A stretch of DNA of 64,000 bases from an uncultured Loktanella sp. (GTDB taxonomy: Bacteria > Pseudomonadota > Alphaproteobacteria > Rhodobacterales > Rhodobacteraceae). Of the stretch, positions 41,426 to 50,822 are shown piece after piece; the first letter of the stretch is position 1, and each line of letters starts with the position of its first letter. The stretch spans positions 62,001 through 126,000 of the forward strand of contig CAKZNT010000049.1 in NCBI GenBank assembly GCA_937132065.1. The letters are read 5' to 3'. A program made the translations under genes and the position numbers. The notes under the pieces are model-generated. The model was given only the letters and a program-made list of their open reading frames with translations, was not told the origin of the DNA and did not search any database.

Positions 41426-44400
41426 ATGAGCACGACTTCTAAACATATCACGGTAAGCGGCGCCCCCGAGGGGTTTGACGCCCGATTGATCCTTGCGGAG
41501 GTCAAAAAGAGTGGCCCCGTTGTGCATGTTGCGCGCGACGACAAGCGCCTTGCTGCGATGCAGGCTTCGCTAGCGTTTTTCGCGCCCGAGATGCCCGTGT
41601 TTGTTTTCCCGAGCTGGGATTGTTTGCCCTATGACCGTGTCTCGCCCAATGCGGATATTTCGGCGGCGCGGATGGCAACGCTTGCGGGGCTTGTGCATGG
41701 CATGCCTGCGCAGTTTATTCTGCTGACCACGATGTCGGCGGCGACACAGCGCGTGCCTGCGCGTAGCCTTCTGCGCGACGCCGCGTTCAAGGCGCAAGTG
41801 GGCGATCGCATCGACGAAAAGGCGTTGCGCCAATTTCTTGTGCGCATGGGGTTTACGCAAAGCCCAACGGTGATGGAAGCGGGCGATTACGCCGTGCGTG
41901 GCGGCATCATTGATATCTATCCGCCGGGTCAGACGGGGCCAATTCGCCTTGATCTGTTTGGGGACGTTCTAGATGGTGCGCGCCGGTTTGACCCCGCGAC
42001 GCAGCGCACGACCGAGACCCTCAAGGAGATCGAACTTGCGCCGGTTTCCGAGGTGATTTTGGACGAGGCGGCGATTACGCGGTTTCGCCAGAATTACCGC
42101 ATCGAGTTTGGTGCTGCGGGCACGGATGATCCGCTATATGAGGCGGTCAGTGCGGGGCGCAAACATGCAGGGATCGAGCATTGGCTCGGCTTTTTTCAAG
42201 ATGATCTTGAGACCTTGTTTGACTATTTGCCGAACATCACGGTGAGTTTGGACGATCAGTTGACGCCGCAGCGCGTTGCCCGCTGGGACAGCATCGTCGA
42301 CCAATATGGCACGCGGATGCATGCATTGACCCAAAAGGGCCGTATGGACAGCGTTTATAAGCCAGCCAAACCTGAGCTGCTCTATCTGGACGACTGCGCG
42401 TGGGATCAGGCGATCGGCGACAAACGCACGCTACAGTTTTCGCCAAACAAGCAGGCAACCGGCCCAACGGTAATCGACGCAGGCGGGCGCACGGGTCGCA
42501 ATTTCTCGCTTGAGCGTCAGCAGGAAACTGTGAGCCTTTTCGGTGCATTAGCCGCACATATTCGTGTGAAACTTGAAGATGGTCCCGTTGTTATTGCCTC
42601 TTATTCAGATGGTGCGCGTGAACGCCTGATGGGGTTGATCGAGGACGAGGGCATTGTGGAAACAGTGCCTGTCTCCGACTTTGGTCGCGTTGGCAAATCC
42701 GGGCTGCATCTCGCCGTTTGGGCGCTTGATGCAGGCTTTGAGACGGCTGACCTTACGGTCATTTCGGAGCAAGACGTGCTTGGTGATCGCCTGATCCGCT
42801 CAAACAAGCGCAAGCGGCGGGCCGATAACTTTCTGTCAGAGGCAACGAGTTTGAACCCTGCCGATCTGGTCGTGCATGTCGACCACGGGGTTGGACGGTT
42901 TGTCGGGCTTGAAGTGGTCACTGCATTGGGTGCGGCGCATGAATGCCTGCTGCTTGAATATGCAGAAAATTCAAAGCTTTATCTGCCAGTTGAGAACATT
43001 GAGCTACTGTCGAAATACGGCCATGATACCGGCCTGTTGGACAAGCTGGGCGGTGGTGCTTGGCAGGCCAAAAAGGCCAAGCTCAAGGAACGTATTCGCC
43101 AGATCGCGGAGCGCCTTATACGTGTTGCCGCAGAGCGTGAATTGCGTACAGCCCCCGCGCTAGATCCGCCTGACGGGCTTTGGGATCAGTTTTTGGCACG
43201 TTTTCCTTATGTGGAAACTGATGACCAGCTGAGCGCGATCGACGATGTGTTAACCGATCTTGGGTCTGGCAAGCCGATGGACCGTTTGATTTGCGGTGAT
43301 GTCGGATTTGGCAAAACCGAAGTGGCAATTCGCGCGGCCTTTGTTGCTGCGATGTCGGGCGTGCAGGTTGCGATTATCGCGCCTACGACCCTGCTTGCGC
43401 GCCAGCATTACCAGAGCTTTGCAGAGCGATTTCGCGGATTTCCGATTAATGTCAGACCGTTATCGCGCTTTGTTAGCGCACGGGATGCCACGTTGACCCG
43501 TGAGGGCATTACCTCGGGGTCGGCTGACATTATCATTGGCACACATGCATTGCTGGCAAAGGGTGTGCGCTTCAAGAACCTTGGTTTGCTTGTCATTGAT
43601 GAAGAGCAAAAGTTCGGGGTCCAGCATAAAGAACGCCTTAAGCAGTTGCGCACGGATGTGCATGTTTTGACATTAACTGCGACGCCTATCCCACGGACAT
43701 TGCAGCTTTCTTTGTCGGGTGTGCGTGACCTGTCGATCATTGGCACGCCGCCAATCGACCGCTTGGCGATCCGCACCTATGTGTCTGAATTTGATACGAT
43801 CACGATCCGTGAAGCGCTCTTGCGGGAACATTATCGCGGTGGTCAGTCGTTTATTGTCGTGCCGCGCATTTCCGACATGGCCGAGATGGAAGACTTCCTC
43901 AAAAACGAAGTGCCAGAAGTCAGCTATGTGACCGCAACGGGCCAGATGGCGGCGGGTGAACTTGATGACCGTATGAACGCATTTTACGATGGGAAATACG
44001 ATGTGTTGCTGGCCACGACGATTGTTGAGTCCGGGCTCGATATCCCGACAGCCAATACGATGGTTGTGTGGCGCTCTGACATGTTCGGCTTGAGCCAGCT
44101 TTACCAGATCAGGGGGCGCGTTGGCCGTTCCAAGACCCGTGCTTATGCCTATCTGACGACCAAGCCGCGCCAGAAGCTAACCGATACCGCGCAAAAGCGG
44201 CTTCGCGTGCTTGGTAGCCTTGATAGCCTTGGGGCTGGGTTCACGCTTGCCAGTCAGGATCTCGATATTCGCGGCGCTGGTAACCTGCTGGGTGAAGAGC
44301 AATCAGGCCAGATGCGCGAAGTCGGCTATGAGCTCTATCAGCAGATGCTGGAAGATCAGATCATGGCGATCCGCTCTGGCGCGGCTGAGGGCATTATTGA

Positions 44401-44872
44401 TGACGGTCAGTGGGCGCCGCAGATCAACCTTGGTGTGCCTGTTCTGATCCCCGAGGAGTATGTGCCTGATCTTGATGTGCGTCTGGGCCTTTATCGTCGC
44501 CTGTCGGAGCTGACCACAAAGGTTGAACTTGAGGGCTTTGCCGCCGAGCTGATCGACCGCTTTGGCAAATTACCGCGCGAGGTCAATACGTTGATGCTGG
44601 TTGTGCGCATCAAGGCGATGTGTAAGCGGGCAGGGATTGCCAAGTTGGATGCTGGTCCTAAGGGCGCGACAATCCAGTTCCATAACGACAAATTTGCATC
44701 CCCCGCAGGCCTTGTTGATTTCATCAATGACCAGCGTGGCAAGGCCAAGGTCAAGGATAACAAGATTGTGGTGCAACGGGATTGGGCCAAGGAGCGCGAC
44801 AAGATCCAAGGCGCGTTTAACATCGCCCGTGATCTTGCCGCGAAACTGGCAGAGGCCAAAAAGAAGGTTTAG
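41426..44872 (+). CDS. mfd: Transcription-repair coupling factor Mfd
   Basis: This 1148-residue ATP-dependent translocase removes stalled RNA polymerase and recruits UvrA. Domains in order: UvrB-homology region (FVFPSWDCLPYDRVSPNADI), the CarD-like RNA-polymerase-interacting domain (NPADLVVHVDHGVGRFVGLE, about 475-540), the RecG-like helicase core (GDVGFGKTEVAIRAA, DEEQKFGVQHKE, TATPIPRTLQLS, QIRGRVGRSKTRAYAYL), and the C-terminal UvrA-binding inhibitory domain. All are intact. Its 3' end overlaps the convergent MFS gene by 4 bp. No SOS-type box was seen before it. Confidence 0.97.
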   Translation: MSTTSKHITVSGAPEGFDARLILAEVKKSGPVVHVARDDKRLAAMQASLAFFAPEMPVFVFPSWDCLPYDRVSPNADISAARMATLAGLVHGMPAQFILLTTMSAATQRVPARSLLRDAAFKAQVGDRIDEKALRQFLVRMGFTQSPTVMEAGDYAVRGGIIDIYPPGQTGPIRLDLFGDVLDGARRFDPATQRTTETLKEIELAPVSEVILDEAAITRFRQNYRIEFGAAGTDDPLYEAVSAGRKHAGIEHWLGFFQDDLETLFDYLPNITVSLDDQLTPQRVARWDSIVDQYGTRMHALTQKGRMDSVYKPAKPELLYLDDCAWDQAIGDKRTLQFSPNKQATGPTVIDAGGRTGRNFSLERQQETVSLFGALAAHIRVKLEDGPVVIASYSDGARERLMGLIEDEGIVETVPVSDFGRVGKSGLHLAVWALDAGFETADLTVISEQDVLGDRLIRSNKRKRRADNFLSEATSLNPADLVVHVDHGVGRFVGLEVVTALGAAHECLLLEYAENSKLYLPVENIELLSKYGHDTGLLDKLGGGAWQAKKAKLKERIRQIAERLIRVAAERELRTAPALDPPDGLWDQFLARFPYVETDDQLSAIDDVLTDLGSGKPMDRLICGDVGFGKTEVAIRAAFVAAMSGVQVAIIAPTTLLARQHYQSFAERFRGFPINVRPLSRFVSARDATLTREGITSGSADIIIGTHALLAKGVRFKNLGLLVIDEEQKFGVQHKERLKQLRTDVHVLTLTATPIPRTLQLSLSGVRDLSIIGTPPIDRLAIRTYVSEFDTITIREALLREHYRGGQSFIVVPRISDMAEMEDFLKNEVPEVSYVTATGQMAAGELDDRMNAFYDGKYDVLLATTIVESGLDIPTANTMVVWRSDMFGLSQLYQIRGRVGRSKTRAYAYLTTKPRQKLTDTAQKRLRVLGSLDSLGAGFTLASQDLDIRGAGNLLGEEQSGQMREVGYELYQQMLEDQIMAIRSGAAEGIIDDGQWAPQINLGVPVLIPEEYVPDLDVRLGLYRRLSELTTKVELEGFAAELIDRFGKLPREVNTLMLVVRIKAMCKRAGIAKLDAGPKGATIQFHNDKFASPAGLVDFINDQRGKAKVKDNKIVVQRDWAKERDKIQGAFNIARDLAAKLAEAKKKV

Positions 44873-46080
44873 GACGCGTCCGTTGCGCGTCTTGGTCCCA
44901 GTATCCGCATCAACACCAGCCCCGCGAATGCGCAGCCGCACACGCCCGCTGTCATGGCGAGGGGTGTGCCGTCAAATCCGCGGCTGATCACAATCGAGAT
45001 CAATGCAGAGAGCACTGTGGCGATGCCGCCAGAGATAGATGCGGCCATGCCTGCGATTTTGCCCATCGGCTCCATCCCGAGTGCGTTGAGATTGCCAAGC
45101 GTGAAACCGACCATAAACATGACCGAAATCGCCCACAAAAAGAACAGCCAGAAGGGCAAAGCTCCGGTTGTGACGAGCACTGTGGTCACGAGCGCCGCGA
45201 AGAGCACCTGCCCAAGTAATGCGGTTTGGATGATCTTGCGCATCCCCAACCTTGCCACGATCCGCGCGTTGATGAAGCTTGCGGACATGGTGATGACCGC
45301 GATGACAGCAAAGGCGATCGGGAATTTCTCTGGGATGCCGTAGTAGAGATCAAAGACCGGCTGGATCAGGGAAATCTGTGTGAAAAGAGCGGCATAGAGC
45401 ATGGTTTGCACAGAGACCGTGTAGCGGAACACCCGATTGCTGAACGCATATTTGGTTGCCTCCCAAAGTGACGCGACTTTCATCGGGCGCCGTCCTTCTG
45501 GTGGGTGGCTTTCGGGCTGGCGCAACCCGAGCCAAAGGCTTGCGATTAGTGCAAATGCGATCATCGAGTAGAAGATGCCGTGCCAGTTAAGGACCAGCAT
45601 GATTGTTTGTCCCAAGAGCGGCGCAATCGCTGGCACAAGGCCGAACACCATCATGGCCATCGACATGATCGCTGCCATCTTTGGCCCCGAATAGACGTCG
45701 CGCACCATTGCCATCGCGGCGATACGCGGCCCAGCCACAGCGATCCCTTGGATAAAGCGCCCAGCGAGCAGGATTTCGAGGGTCGGCGCAAAGGCAGAAA
45801 CCAACGCCCCCACGCTAAAGACCGCATAGGGCCACAGGATCAGCGGCTTGCGCCCGTAGGCGTCCGATAACGGCCCCGAAAACAGCGTGCCAAGTCCCAT
45901 GCCAAGCACAAAGACCCCAACCACAAGCGCCGCCCGTGATGGATCACTCGGAGAAAGTTCTTCTCCGATCAGCGTCAGCGCGGGCAACATCGCATCAATC
46001 GAAAATGCGACAGTGGCAAAGAGCATCGCAACAAGAGCAATGAACTCGCGTTCGTGTAGTTTTTTGGTTGGCGCCTGCAT
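44869..46080 (-). CDS. Bcr/CflA-family MFS multidrug efflux transporter
   Basis: This 403-residue inner-membrane drug:proton antiporter has 12 predicted transmembrane segments. Bcr/CflA features are the SIDAMLPALTLIGEEL stretch in the first helix and loop 2-3 motif GPLSDAYGRKPLI, with RFIQGIAVAGPRIAAMAMVRD in helix 4. A central basic loop precedes helix 7. Substrate is unknown; relatives export bicyclomycin, chloramphenicol or sulfonamides. It is 22 bp downstream of the DsbA-family gene on the same strand and probably in the same transcript. Confidence 0.9.
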   Translation of the reverse strand: MQAPTKKLHEREFIALVAMLFATVAFSIDAMLPALTLIGEELSPSDPSRAALVVGVFVLGMGLGTLFSGPLSDAYGRKPLILWPYAVFSVGALVSAFAPTLEILLAGRFIQGIAVAGPRIAAMAMVRDVYSGPKMAAIMSMAMMVFGLVPAIAPLLGQTIMLVLNWHGIFYSMIAFALIASLWLGLRQPESHPPEGRRPMKVASLWEATKYAFSNRVFRYTVSVQTMLYAALFTQISLIQPVFDLYYGIPEKFPIAFAVIAVITMSASFINARIVARLGMRKIIQTALLGQVLFAALVTTVLVTTGALPFWLFFLWAISVMFMVGFTLGNLNALGMEPMGKIAGMAASISGGIATVLSALISIVISRGFDGTPLAMTAGVCGCAFAGLVLMRILGPRRATDAS

Positions 46081-46102
46081 GGGCTTACTCTTTTACTAGG
46101 AA

Positions 46103-46753
46103 TTAGGTCTGTTCGGCGGCGTCAAGTTGGGCTTGGATGTCGGTGATAATCTGCACCCATGTTTCGGCTGGCTGCGCCCCTGGCACGGCATGCTGGTTGG
46201 CGACGATGAATGTCGGCACAGAGGTTACGCCCATCTTGCGGCTATGCGCCTCGCGGTCGGATAGCATCTGCGTGTCTTCTTGCGTGCTCAACAGGCGAGT
46301 CACCAAGGCCGCGTCCATTTCAGCGGTGTCTGCGATATCGGCGAGAACCTCATGGTTGCCAATATCACGCCCGTCGACAAAGTAGGCCTTGAACAGGAGA
46401 TCAACGACAAAGGATTGCCGGTGTTCGATCCCTGCCCAATGGATCAGCCGATGCGCGTCCATTGTGTTTGGCGTGACTTTCATCGCCTCGAAGTTGATTG
46501 TCGCGCCAACTTTTGCTGCGTGTTCAACCACGGGCGCATAGGCCTTGATCGCGCCTTCCTTGCCACCAAATTTGGTTTCCAGATAGGTGCGCCGATCCAT
46601 GCCGCCAGCAGGCATATCAGGGTTCAATTGAAACGGATGCCATTCGATCGTAAACGGGTGGTCAGGGAAATCGAGCAAAGCCTTATCAAGGTTGGTTTTA
46701 CCGATATAGCACCACGGGCAAATCGGGTCAGAAATAATATCGAGTTTAACCAT
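46103..46753 (-). CDS. DsbA-family (FrnE-like) thioredoxin-fold oxidoreductase
   Basis: This 216-residue cytoplasmic DsbA-like protein starts VKLDIISDPICPWCYIGKTNL, with redox motif CPWC at residues 12-15 and no signal peptide. The helical insert and GVTSVPTFIVANQHAVPGAQ with the cis-proline are typical of the FrnE/HCCA-isomerase branch. Such proteins act as disulfide isomerases or glutathione-dependent enzymes in stress response. ATG 46753 is chosen over a non-conserved upstream extension; GGAG is a few bases before it. It is followed by an efflux transporter gene and is divergent from the XRE-cupin regulator. Confidence 0.9.
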   Translation of the reverse strand: MVKLDIISDPICPWCYIGKTNLDKALLDFPDHPFTIEWHPFQLNPDMPAGGMDRRTYLETKFGGKEGAIKAYAPVVEHAAKVGATINFEAMKVTPNTMDAHRLIHWAGIEHRQSFVVDLLFKAYFVDGRDIGNHEVLADIADTAEMDAALVTRLLSTQEDTQMLSDREAHSRKMGVTSVPTFIVANQHAVPGAQPAETWVQIITDIQAQLDAAEQT

Positions 46754-46920
46754 TGGAAATCTCCTTGGTTGGCAGTTGCAGCGAGTGATTGGTTTGGCTT
46801 CGTCTATCACATCATGCCACATGTAAAAGGCCACATTGTCGCACAGTGATTGTTTGGAATTTGGCAGCCCCTCGATTGTGGTGGAGTTGCAAGCACGGAT
46901 GCCAGCCCGTAGAAGGCATT

Positions 46921-47544
46921 ATGTCCGATCTAAACCCCGAGAACCTGATCCGCGTTGCCCATGAAGACGGGACCGAAACCAGAGGTGCGCCTATGGATTT
47001 GGGTGCGCGTGTGCGGGATTTGCGCAAATCGCGCGACTGGACGCTGGCGCAGGCCGCAGAGCAGGTCGGGCTGGCCCGCTCTACCTTGTCAAAGATTGAA
47101 AACGGTCAAATGTCGCCGACCTATGACGCCCTCAAGAAGCTGGCTACGGGCCTTGATATATCCGTGCCGCAATTGTTTACCCCGCCATCGCATGAGCAGG
47201 GTTATGGCCGCTTGGCTGTGACCAAATTTGGCGAGGGCTCCGAGCAGATTACGACCACCTATGAGCACCGTATTTTGGCGGAGCCGCTGGCGACCAAGAA
47301 AATGCTCCCTTACCGCGCCCGTATTCGTGCCCGCGCGATGGAGGACTTTGAGGGCTGGGTCCGTCATGACGGCGAAGAGTTTCTGTTTGTGTTGACCGGA
47401 ACGGCCACGTTGTTCACAGAGTTTTACGAACCGATGCATTTGCGCCGTGGCGACAGTGCGTATTACGATGCTTCGATGGGTCACAATCTGGTGTCCACAA
47501 GCGCGGAGGATGCAACTGTGCTTTGGGTGACGTCACTCGTTTGA
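46921..47544 (+). CDS. XRE-family regulator with C-terminal cupin domain
   Basis: This 207-residue transcription factor has an N-terminal helix-turn-helix (about 26-82, LGARVRDLRKSRDWTLAQAAEQVGL, split by the turn before SRSTLSKIENGQ-like ARSTLSKIENGQ) and a C-terminal cupin (about 110-205) with HDGEEFLFVLTGTATL and RRGDSAYYDASMGH. This architecture is that of PuuR- and SutR-like regulators, in which the cupin senses a small molecule. Targets are unknown; the divergent DsbA-family/efflux pair is the nearest candidate. ATG 46921 is the first codon of the conserved protein. The 3' end overlaps the convergent aquaporin gene by 12 bp. Confidence 0.88.
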   Translation: MSDLNPENLIRVAHEDGTETRGAPMDLGARVRDLRKSRDWTLAQAAEQVGLARSTLSKIENGQMSPTYDALKKLATGLDISVPQLFTPPSHEQGYGRLAVTKFGEGSEQITTTYEHRILAEPLATKKMLPYRARIRARAMEDFEGWVRHDGEEFLFVLTGTATLFTEFYEPMHLRRGDSAYYDASMGHNLVSTSAEDATVLWVTSLV

Positions 47545-48198
47545 CCCAAAGAGCCGCGTTAGCACAAAGTGGCCAATCACCAGCCCGACACCTTGCATGA
47601 CGATAAACATCGCGACATTGGCGGGCGCGATCCCTGCAAATGTATCCGAGAACCCGCGTGCGATTGTCACGGCCGGGTTGGCGAAGCTTGTTGAGGACGT
47701 GAACCAATAGGCGCCTGTAATATAAAGCGCCACTAGTGGTGGCACGGCATCAACGCGGTGGCGCAACCCGCCAAAGATGACGAACAACAACCCAAAGGTG
47801 GCGATGATTTCGGAGGCCCACTGATGCGTGCCTGTGCGCACCGTTGTTGCCGTCTGCACGATGGGGAGGTCGAACATCAGGTGCGCCGCCCAAACCCCGC
47901 CGATGCCGCCCAAAATCTGCACACCGATATAGGGAAGCACCTGCGCCCAAGGGTGTTCGCCCCGCCACGCAAACGCCAAGGTGACAACCGGATTGAAATG
48001 TGCGCCTGACACGGGCCCAAGGGTCGTGATGATCACATAAAGGATGCAGCCTGTGGCGATGGCATTTGCAAGCAAGGCCACGGCGGTATTCCCGTTCGCG
48101 AGGCTTTCGCCCATGATCCCCGAGCCGACGACCCCGATCAAAAGGAAGCCTGTGCCTAGTGCTTCTGCAAAGAGGCGGGTTCTCTTAGAGACTGCCAA
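47533..48198 (-). CDS. aqpS: MIP-family aquaglyceroporin (AqpS-like, arsenic-linked)
   Basis: This roughly 221-residue major intrinsic protein has six transmembrane segments and two half-helices with HFNPVVTLAF and FANPAVTIARG, so the first NPA motif is NPV and the second is intact. It lies directly after arsC on the same strand. In Sinorhizobium meliloti the equivalent AqpS exports arsenite made by ArsC; the same role is likely here, in place of ArsB/Acr3. No ATG is available; TTG 48198 with AAGGAG about ten bases upstream is the best start and overlaps the arsC end by 14 bp. Confidence 0.85.
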   Translation of the reverse strand: MAVSKRTRLFAEALGTGFLLIGVVGSGIMGESLANGNTAVALLANAIATGCILYVIITTLGPVSGAHFNPVVTLAFAWRGEHPWAQVLPYIGVQILGGIGGVWAAHLMFDLPIVQTATTVRTGTHQWASEIIATFGLLFVIFGGLRHRVDAVPPLVALYITGAYWFTSSTSFANPAVTIARGFSDTFAGIAPANVAMFIVMQGVGLVIGHFVLTRLFGSNE

Positions 48199-48658
48199 TG
48201 CGGGTGAGCTCCTTGCCGAGTGTCGATTTGTCCATGCCTGCCAGACTAAGGTCACAGAGCGCCTTGGCGCGCGCATGCAATTGATCGAATGCCAGTTGGA
48301 ATGCAGCCTCCCACTGTTCGGGCGCAGCAGCGGCGGGGTCTTCGACACCCCAATGTGCGCGCAAGGGAGCGCCTGCCCACATGGGGCATGTCTCGCCAGC
48401 CGCCGCGCCGCAAACGGTGATGACGGCATCCATTTCGGGCGCGCCGTTAGCGCCAAATTCGTCCCAGCTTTTCGAGCGAAGCCCTTCTGTTGCGAAGCCG
48501 TTTGCCTTGAGGATGGTGATTGACTGCGGGTGGACCTTGCCTGCGGGCTTTGACCCTGCCGAGAAGGCCTGAACGCGCCCGTTTGAGAGCCGGTTTAGCA
48601 GGCATTCGAGCAGGATCGAGCGGGCAGAGTTTCCTGTGCAAAGGACGAGAATATTCAT
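48185..48658 (-). CDS. arsC: Arsenate reductase, LMW-phosphatase type
   Basis: This 157-residue thioredoxin-linked arsenate reductase has the P-loop CX5R at residues 7-13 (LVLCTGNSARS) and relay cysteines C83 and C91 in ITVCGAAAGETCPMW, matching the S. aureus ArsC scheme. It reduces arsenate to arsenite, which the downstream aquaglyceroporin can release. No arsR, arsH or acr3 is in the immediate region, which makes this a minimal two-gene detoxification unit. The ATG at 48658 opens the conserved protein. Confidence 0.92.
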   Translation of the reverse strand: MNILVLCTGNSARSILLECLLNRLSNGRVQAFSAGSKPAGKVHPQSITILKANGFATEGLRSKSWDEFGANGAPEMDAVITVCGAAAGETCPMWAGAPLRAHWGVEDPAAAAPEQWEAAFQLAFDQLHARAKALCDLSLAGMDKSTLGKELTRIGSL

Positions 48659-48713
48659 GGTGCGTTTCCGTGGTCTGTTTCGTCTTGTCTAGCGCAGGTT
48701 TGTAACAGGGATA

Positions 48714-48839
48714 TTACAAGACCACGTCAACCGCGCCCAAGGCAAGTTGGCCCGCGCCAACAGCGGCCCCACCAGCCACACGCGCGGCGGTGCAAGCGGA
48801 TAGGCCGGCGAGAAGGGTCACAACAATAAGCAGTTTCAT
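48714..48839 (-). CDS. Small lipoprotein (41 residues)
   Basis: A 41-residue reading frame has a complete lipoprotein signal: MKLLIVVTLLAGLSAC, with lipobox LSAC, then an Ala/Gly-rich mature part of about 26 residues (ARVAGGAAVGAGQLALGA). Size and composition recall entericidin-like peptides, but the sequence does not match closely. GAGGA stands about ten bases before ATG 48839. It lies between the YejA-like gene, whose terminator is just upstream, and arsC. It may be co-expressed with arsC. Function unknown. Confidence 0.6.
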   Translation of the reverse strand: MKLLIVVTLLAGLSACTAARVAGGAAVGAGQLALGAVDVVL

Positions 48840-48857
48840 CTGAACAATATCCTCATA

Positions 48858-48887
48858 AAAGAAGGGGCCGGCATTTCTGCCGACCCT
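48858..48887 (-). terminator. Terminator of the YejA-like gene
   Basis: On the minus strand GGGTCGGCA (48886-48878) pairs with TGCCGGCCC (one G-U pair) around GAAA, followed by CTTCTTTT. It lies seven bases after the stop codon. Confidence 0.75.
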
Positions 48888-48893
48888 ATTTGA

Positions 48894-50708
48894 TTACTCT
48901 TCATACCACCAGACATCTGGCTGCCAACCCGGCCAATCACCAAAGATCGGCAGGTTCTCGGGGAAGTGCAGGTTCTTGGAGTGTGCGACCCGTGAAATAT
49001 TCCACTGATAGATCGGAATAACGTAGCGCCCAGCCGTCAGCACACGATCCAAAGCTTTCACAGCAGATACAAAGTCGTCCTGACTTTCGGATGTCAAAAG
49101 CTTGCCGATCATCGCGTCTGCCGCCGCGGATTTTACGCCCATCAGATTGCGCCCGCCGACCTCGTCAGCCCGCTCGGAGCCATAATAGGCGAATTGCTCG
49201 TTGCCGGGCGACAGCGACAGACCCCGTCGATAGTAGGTCATATCAAAATCATAGGCATCGGTGCGCTCTTTGAATTGCGCGTTGTCAACCGAGGATACTG
49301 TCGGTGTGACGCCGATCCGACCAAGGGCTTGCGCATACATGTCAATGATTGCCGCGTTCTCGGAGCTGCCGCTTTGCAGCAGGATTTCGAAGGTAAACGG
49401 CTTACCGTCCCCGTTTTTGAGCACACCGTCTTGCACGGTCCAGCCCGCAGCCTCGAGTTGAGACAAAGCCGCGCCAATGCCAGCGCGGTTGCGCTCTGAT
49501 CCGTCGGAGACGGGCAGGGTGTAGCCTTCCAATGTGCCCGGTGTCAGGTCATCCGCAAAGGGCGCGAGGAATTCGGCGACCCGCCCAGTTGCCGCGCCTG
49601 TCTCCATGCCCAGAGGCGAGTTTGACCAGTAGGATGTGATGCGCGGCTGTTGTGATCCTGTCATGGCCTCGTTGATAAATTCAAAGTTGAAGGCTTGCAG
49701 CATTGCATCGCGCACGCGCCAGTCAGCGAATTGATCACGCCGCGCGTTCATTACGAACCCTGTCATGCCAGAGGGGCGTTCGTGGGGCAGGACGGACTTT
49801 ACGATCTCGCCGCTCGTGGCCATGGGGAAGTCAAACTGACCGTCCCACTTAGCCACGTTAAATTCGCGGTGGGTATTCACTTCACCGACTTTGAAGGCCT
49901 CGAAGGCAGCGGTTTCGTCTCCAAAGAACTCAAGGCGGATTTCGTCGAGGTTGCCCGTACCGCGCTTGAACGGCACGTCTGCGGCCCAATAGTTGGGATC
50001 ACGCTTGAACGAGATGAACCGATTGGCCTCGAAATCGTCGATAATATACTCGCCCGACACGATGGGGATCACGTCCAAGCCGCTTTCGCCGAACTCCATG
50101 CCGTCCCACTGCGCCTTTTTCAGGATCGGACGCATGCCAGCCAAGAGGGCCAGCTCGTTGTCAGCCTCGTTAAAGGTGAAACGCACGGTGCGTGGGCCTG
50201 TGGCCTCCAGCTTTTCGATTTTGCCCCAGAAACCGCGATAGCGTCCATGACCTTGGGTCCCGAGTGTCTCGTAAGACCAGATCACGTCTTCGACCGTAAT
50301 CGGGCTGCCGTCATTGAAGGTCGCATTTTCACGTAGCGTGAACTCAACCCACTCACGATTCGGCCCCGTTTCGATCGATTCGGCGATGACGCCGTAAAGA
50401 GAAAACGGTTCATCAAGCGAACGGCCCATCAAACTGTCACCTGTAAGATACCGTAGCTGCCAGTGAACAGAGCCTTTCTGGATGTAAGGATTGAGGCTGT
50501 CGAAGGTTCCGACATTCGCCGTGATCAACTTTCCGCCAAGCGGGGCATCGGGATTTGCATATGGCAAGGACACGAAATCTGGTGGCAGGGCAGGTTCCCC
50601 ATACATAGCTATGCCATGCTTGGGTTCTGCCATGGCGGCGGTGGCGCTTACGATGACTGCGGCTGACGTGCCCAGTTTACGCAGCGATGCGAAAAACTCT
50701 GGTTTCAT
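48894..50708 (-). CDS. Peptide ABC-transporter substrate-binding protein (YejA-like)
   Basis: This 604-residue periplasmic binding protein of the SBP_bac_5 family has a signal peptide (AAVIVSATAAMAE). The N-terminal GIAMYGEPALPPDFVSLPYA and GTFDSLNPYIQKGS, the FTLRENATFNDGSPITVEDV region and the C-terminal IPIYQWNISRVAHSKNLHFP are typical of YejA, which feeds oligopeptides (and microcin C in E. coli) to the YejBEF permease. No permease or ATPase genes are adjacent, so it is either an orphan or served by a distant system. It has its own terminator. Upstream, on the other strand, is the proposed sRNA. Confidence 0.9.
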   Translation of the reverse strand: MKPEFFASLRKLGTSAAVIVSATAAMAEPKHGIAMYGEPALPPDFVSLPYANPDAPLGGKLITANVGTFDSLNPYIQKGSVHWQLRYLTGDSLMGRSLDEPFSLYGVIAESIETGPNREWVEFTLRENATFNDGSPITVEDVIWSYETLGTQGHGRYRGFWGKIEKLEATGPRTVRFTFNEADNELALLAGMRPILKKAQWDGMEFGESGLDVIPIVSGEYIIDDFEANRFISFKRDPNYWAADVPFKRGTGNLDEIRLEFFGDETAAFEAFKVGEVNTHREFNVAKWDGQFDFPMATSGEIVKSVLPHERPSGMTGFVMNARRDQFADWRVRDAMLQAFNFEFINEAMTGSQQPRITSYWSNSPLGMETGAATGRVAEFLAPFADDLTPGTLEGYTLPVSDGSERNRAGIGAALSQLEAAGWTVQDGVLKNGDGKPFTFEILLQSGSSENAAIIDMYAQALGRIGVTPTVSSVDNAQFKERTDAYDFDMTYYRRGLSLSPGNEQFAYYGSERADEVGGRNLMGVKSAAADAMIGKLLTSESQDDFVSAVKALDRVLTAGRYVIPIYQWNISRVAHSKNLHFPENLPIFGDWPGWQPDVWWYEE

Positions 50709-50787
50709 ATTGGCAACAATTCCTCTGATCCCTGTCTGTGTTGAAACCTAGCGTAGAGAGGGTTCTTCGACATTTCAAACTTTTAGC

Positions 50788-50816
50788 TTGGCCGCAGGCA
50801 ATCAAATGCTTATAAA
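50788..50816 (+). promoter_or_regulatory. Sigma-70-like promoter for the proposed sRNA
   Basis: A -35 element TTGGCC (50788-50793), a 17-base spacer and a -10 element TATAAA (50811-50816), pointing to a start near 50823. Confidence 0.55.
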
Positions 50817-50822
50817 GACCTT

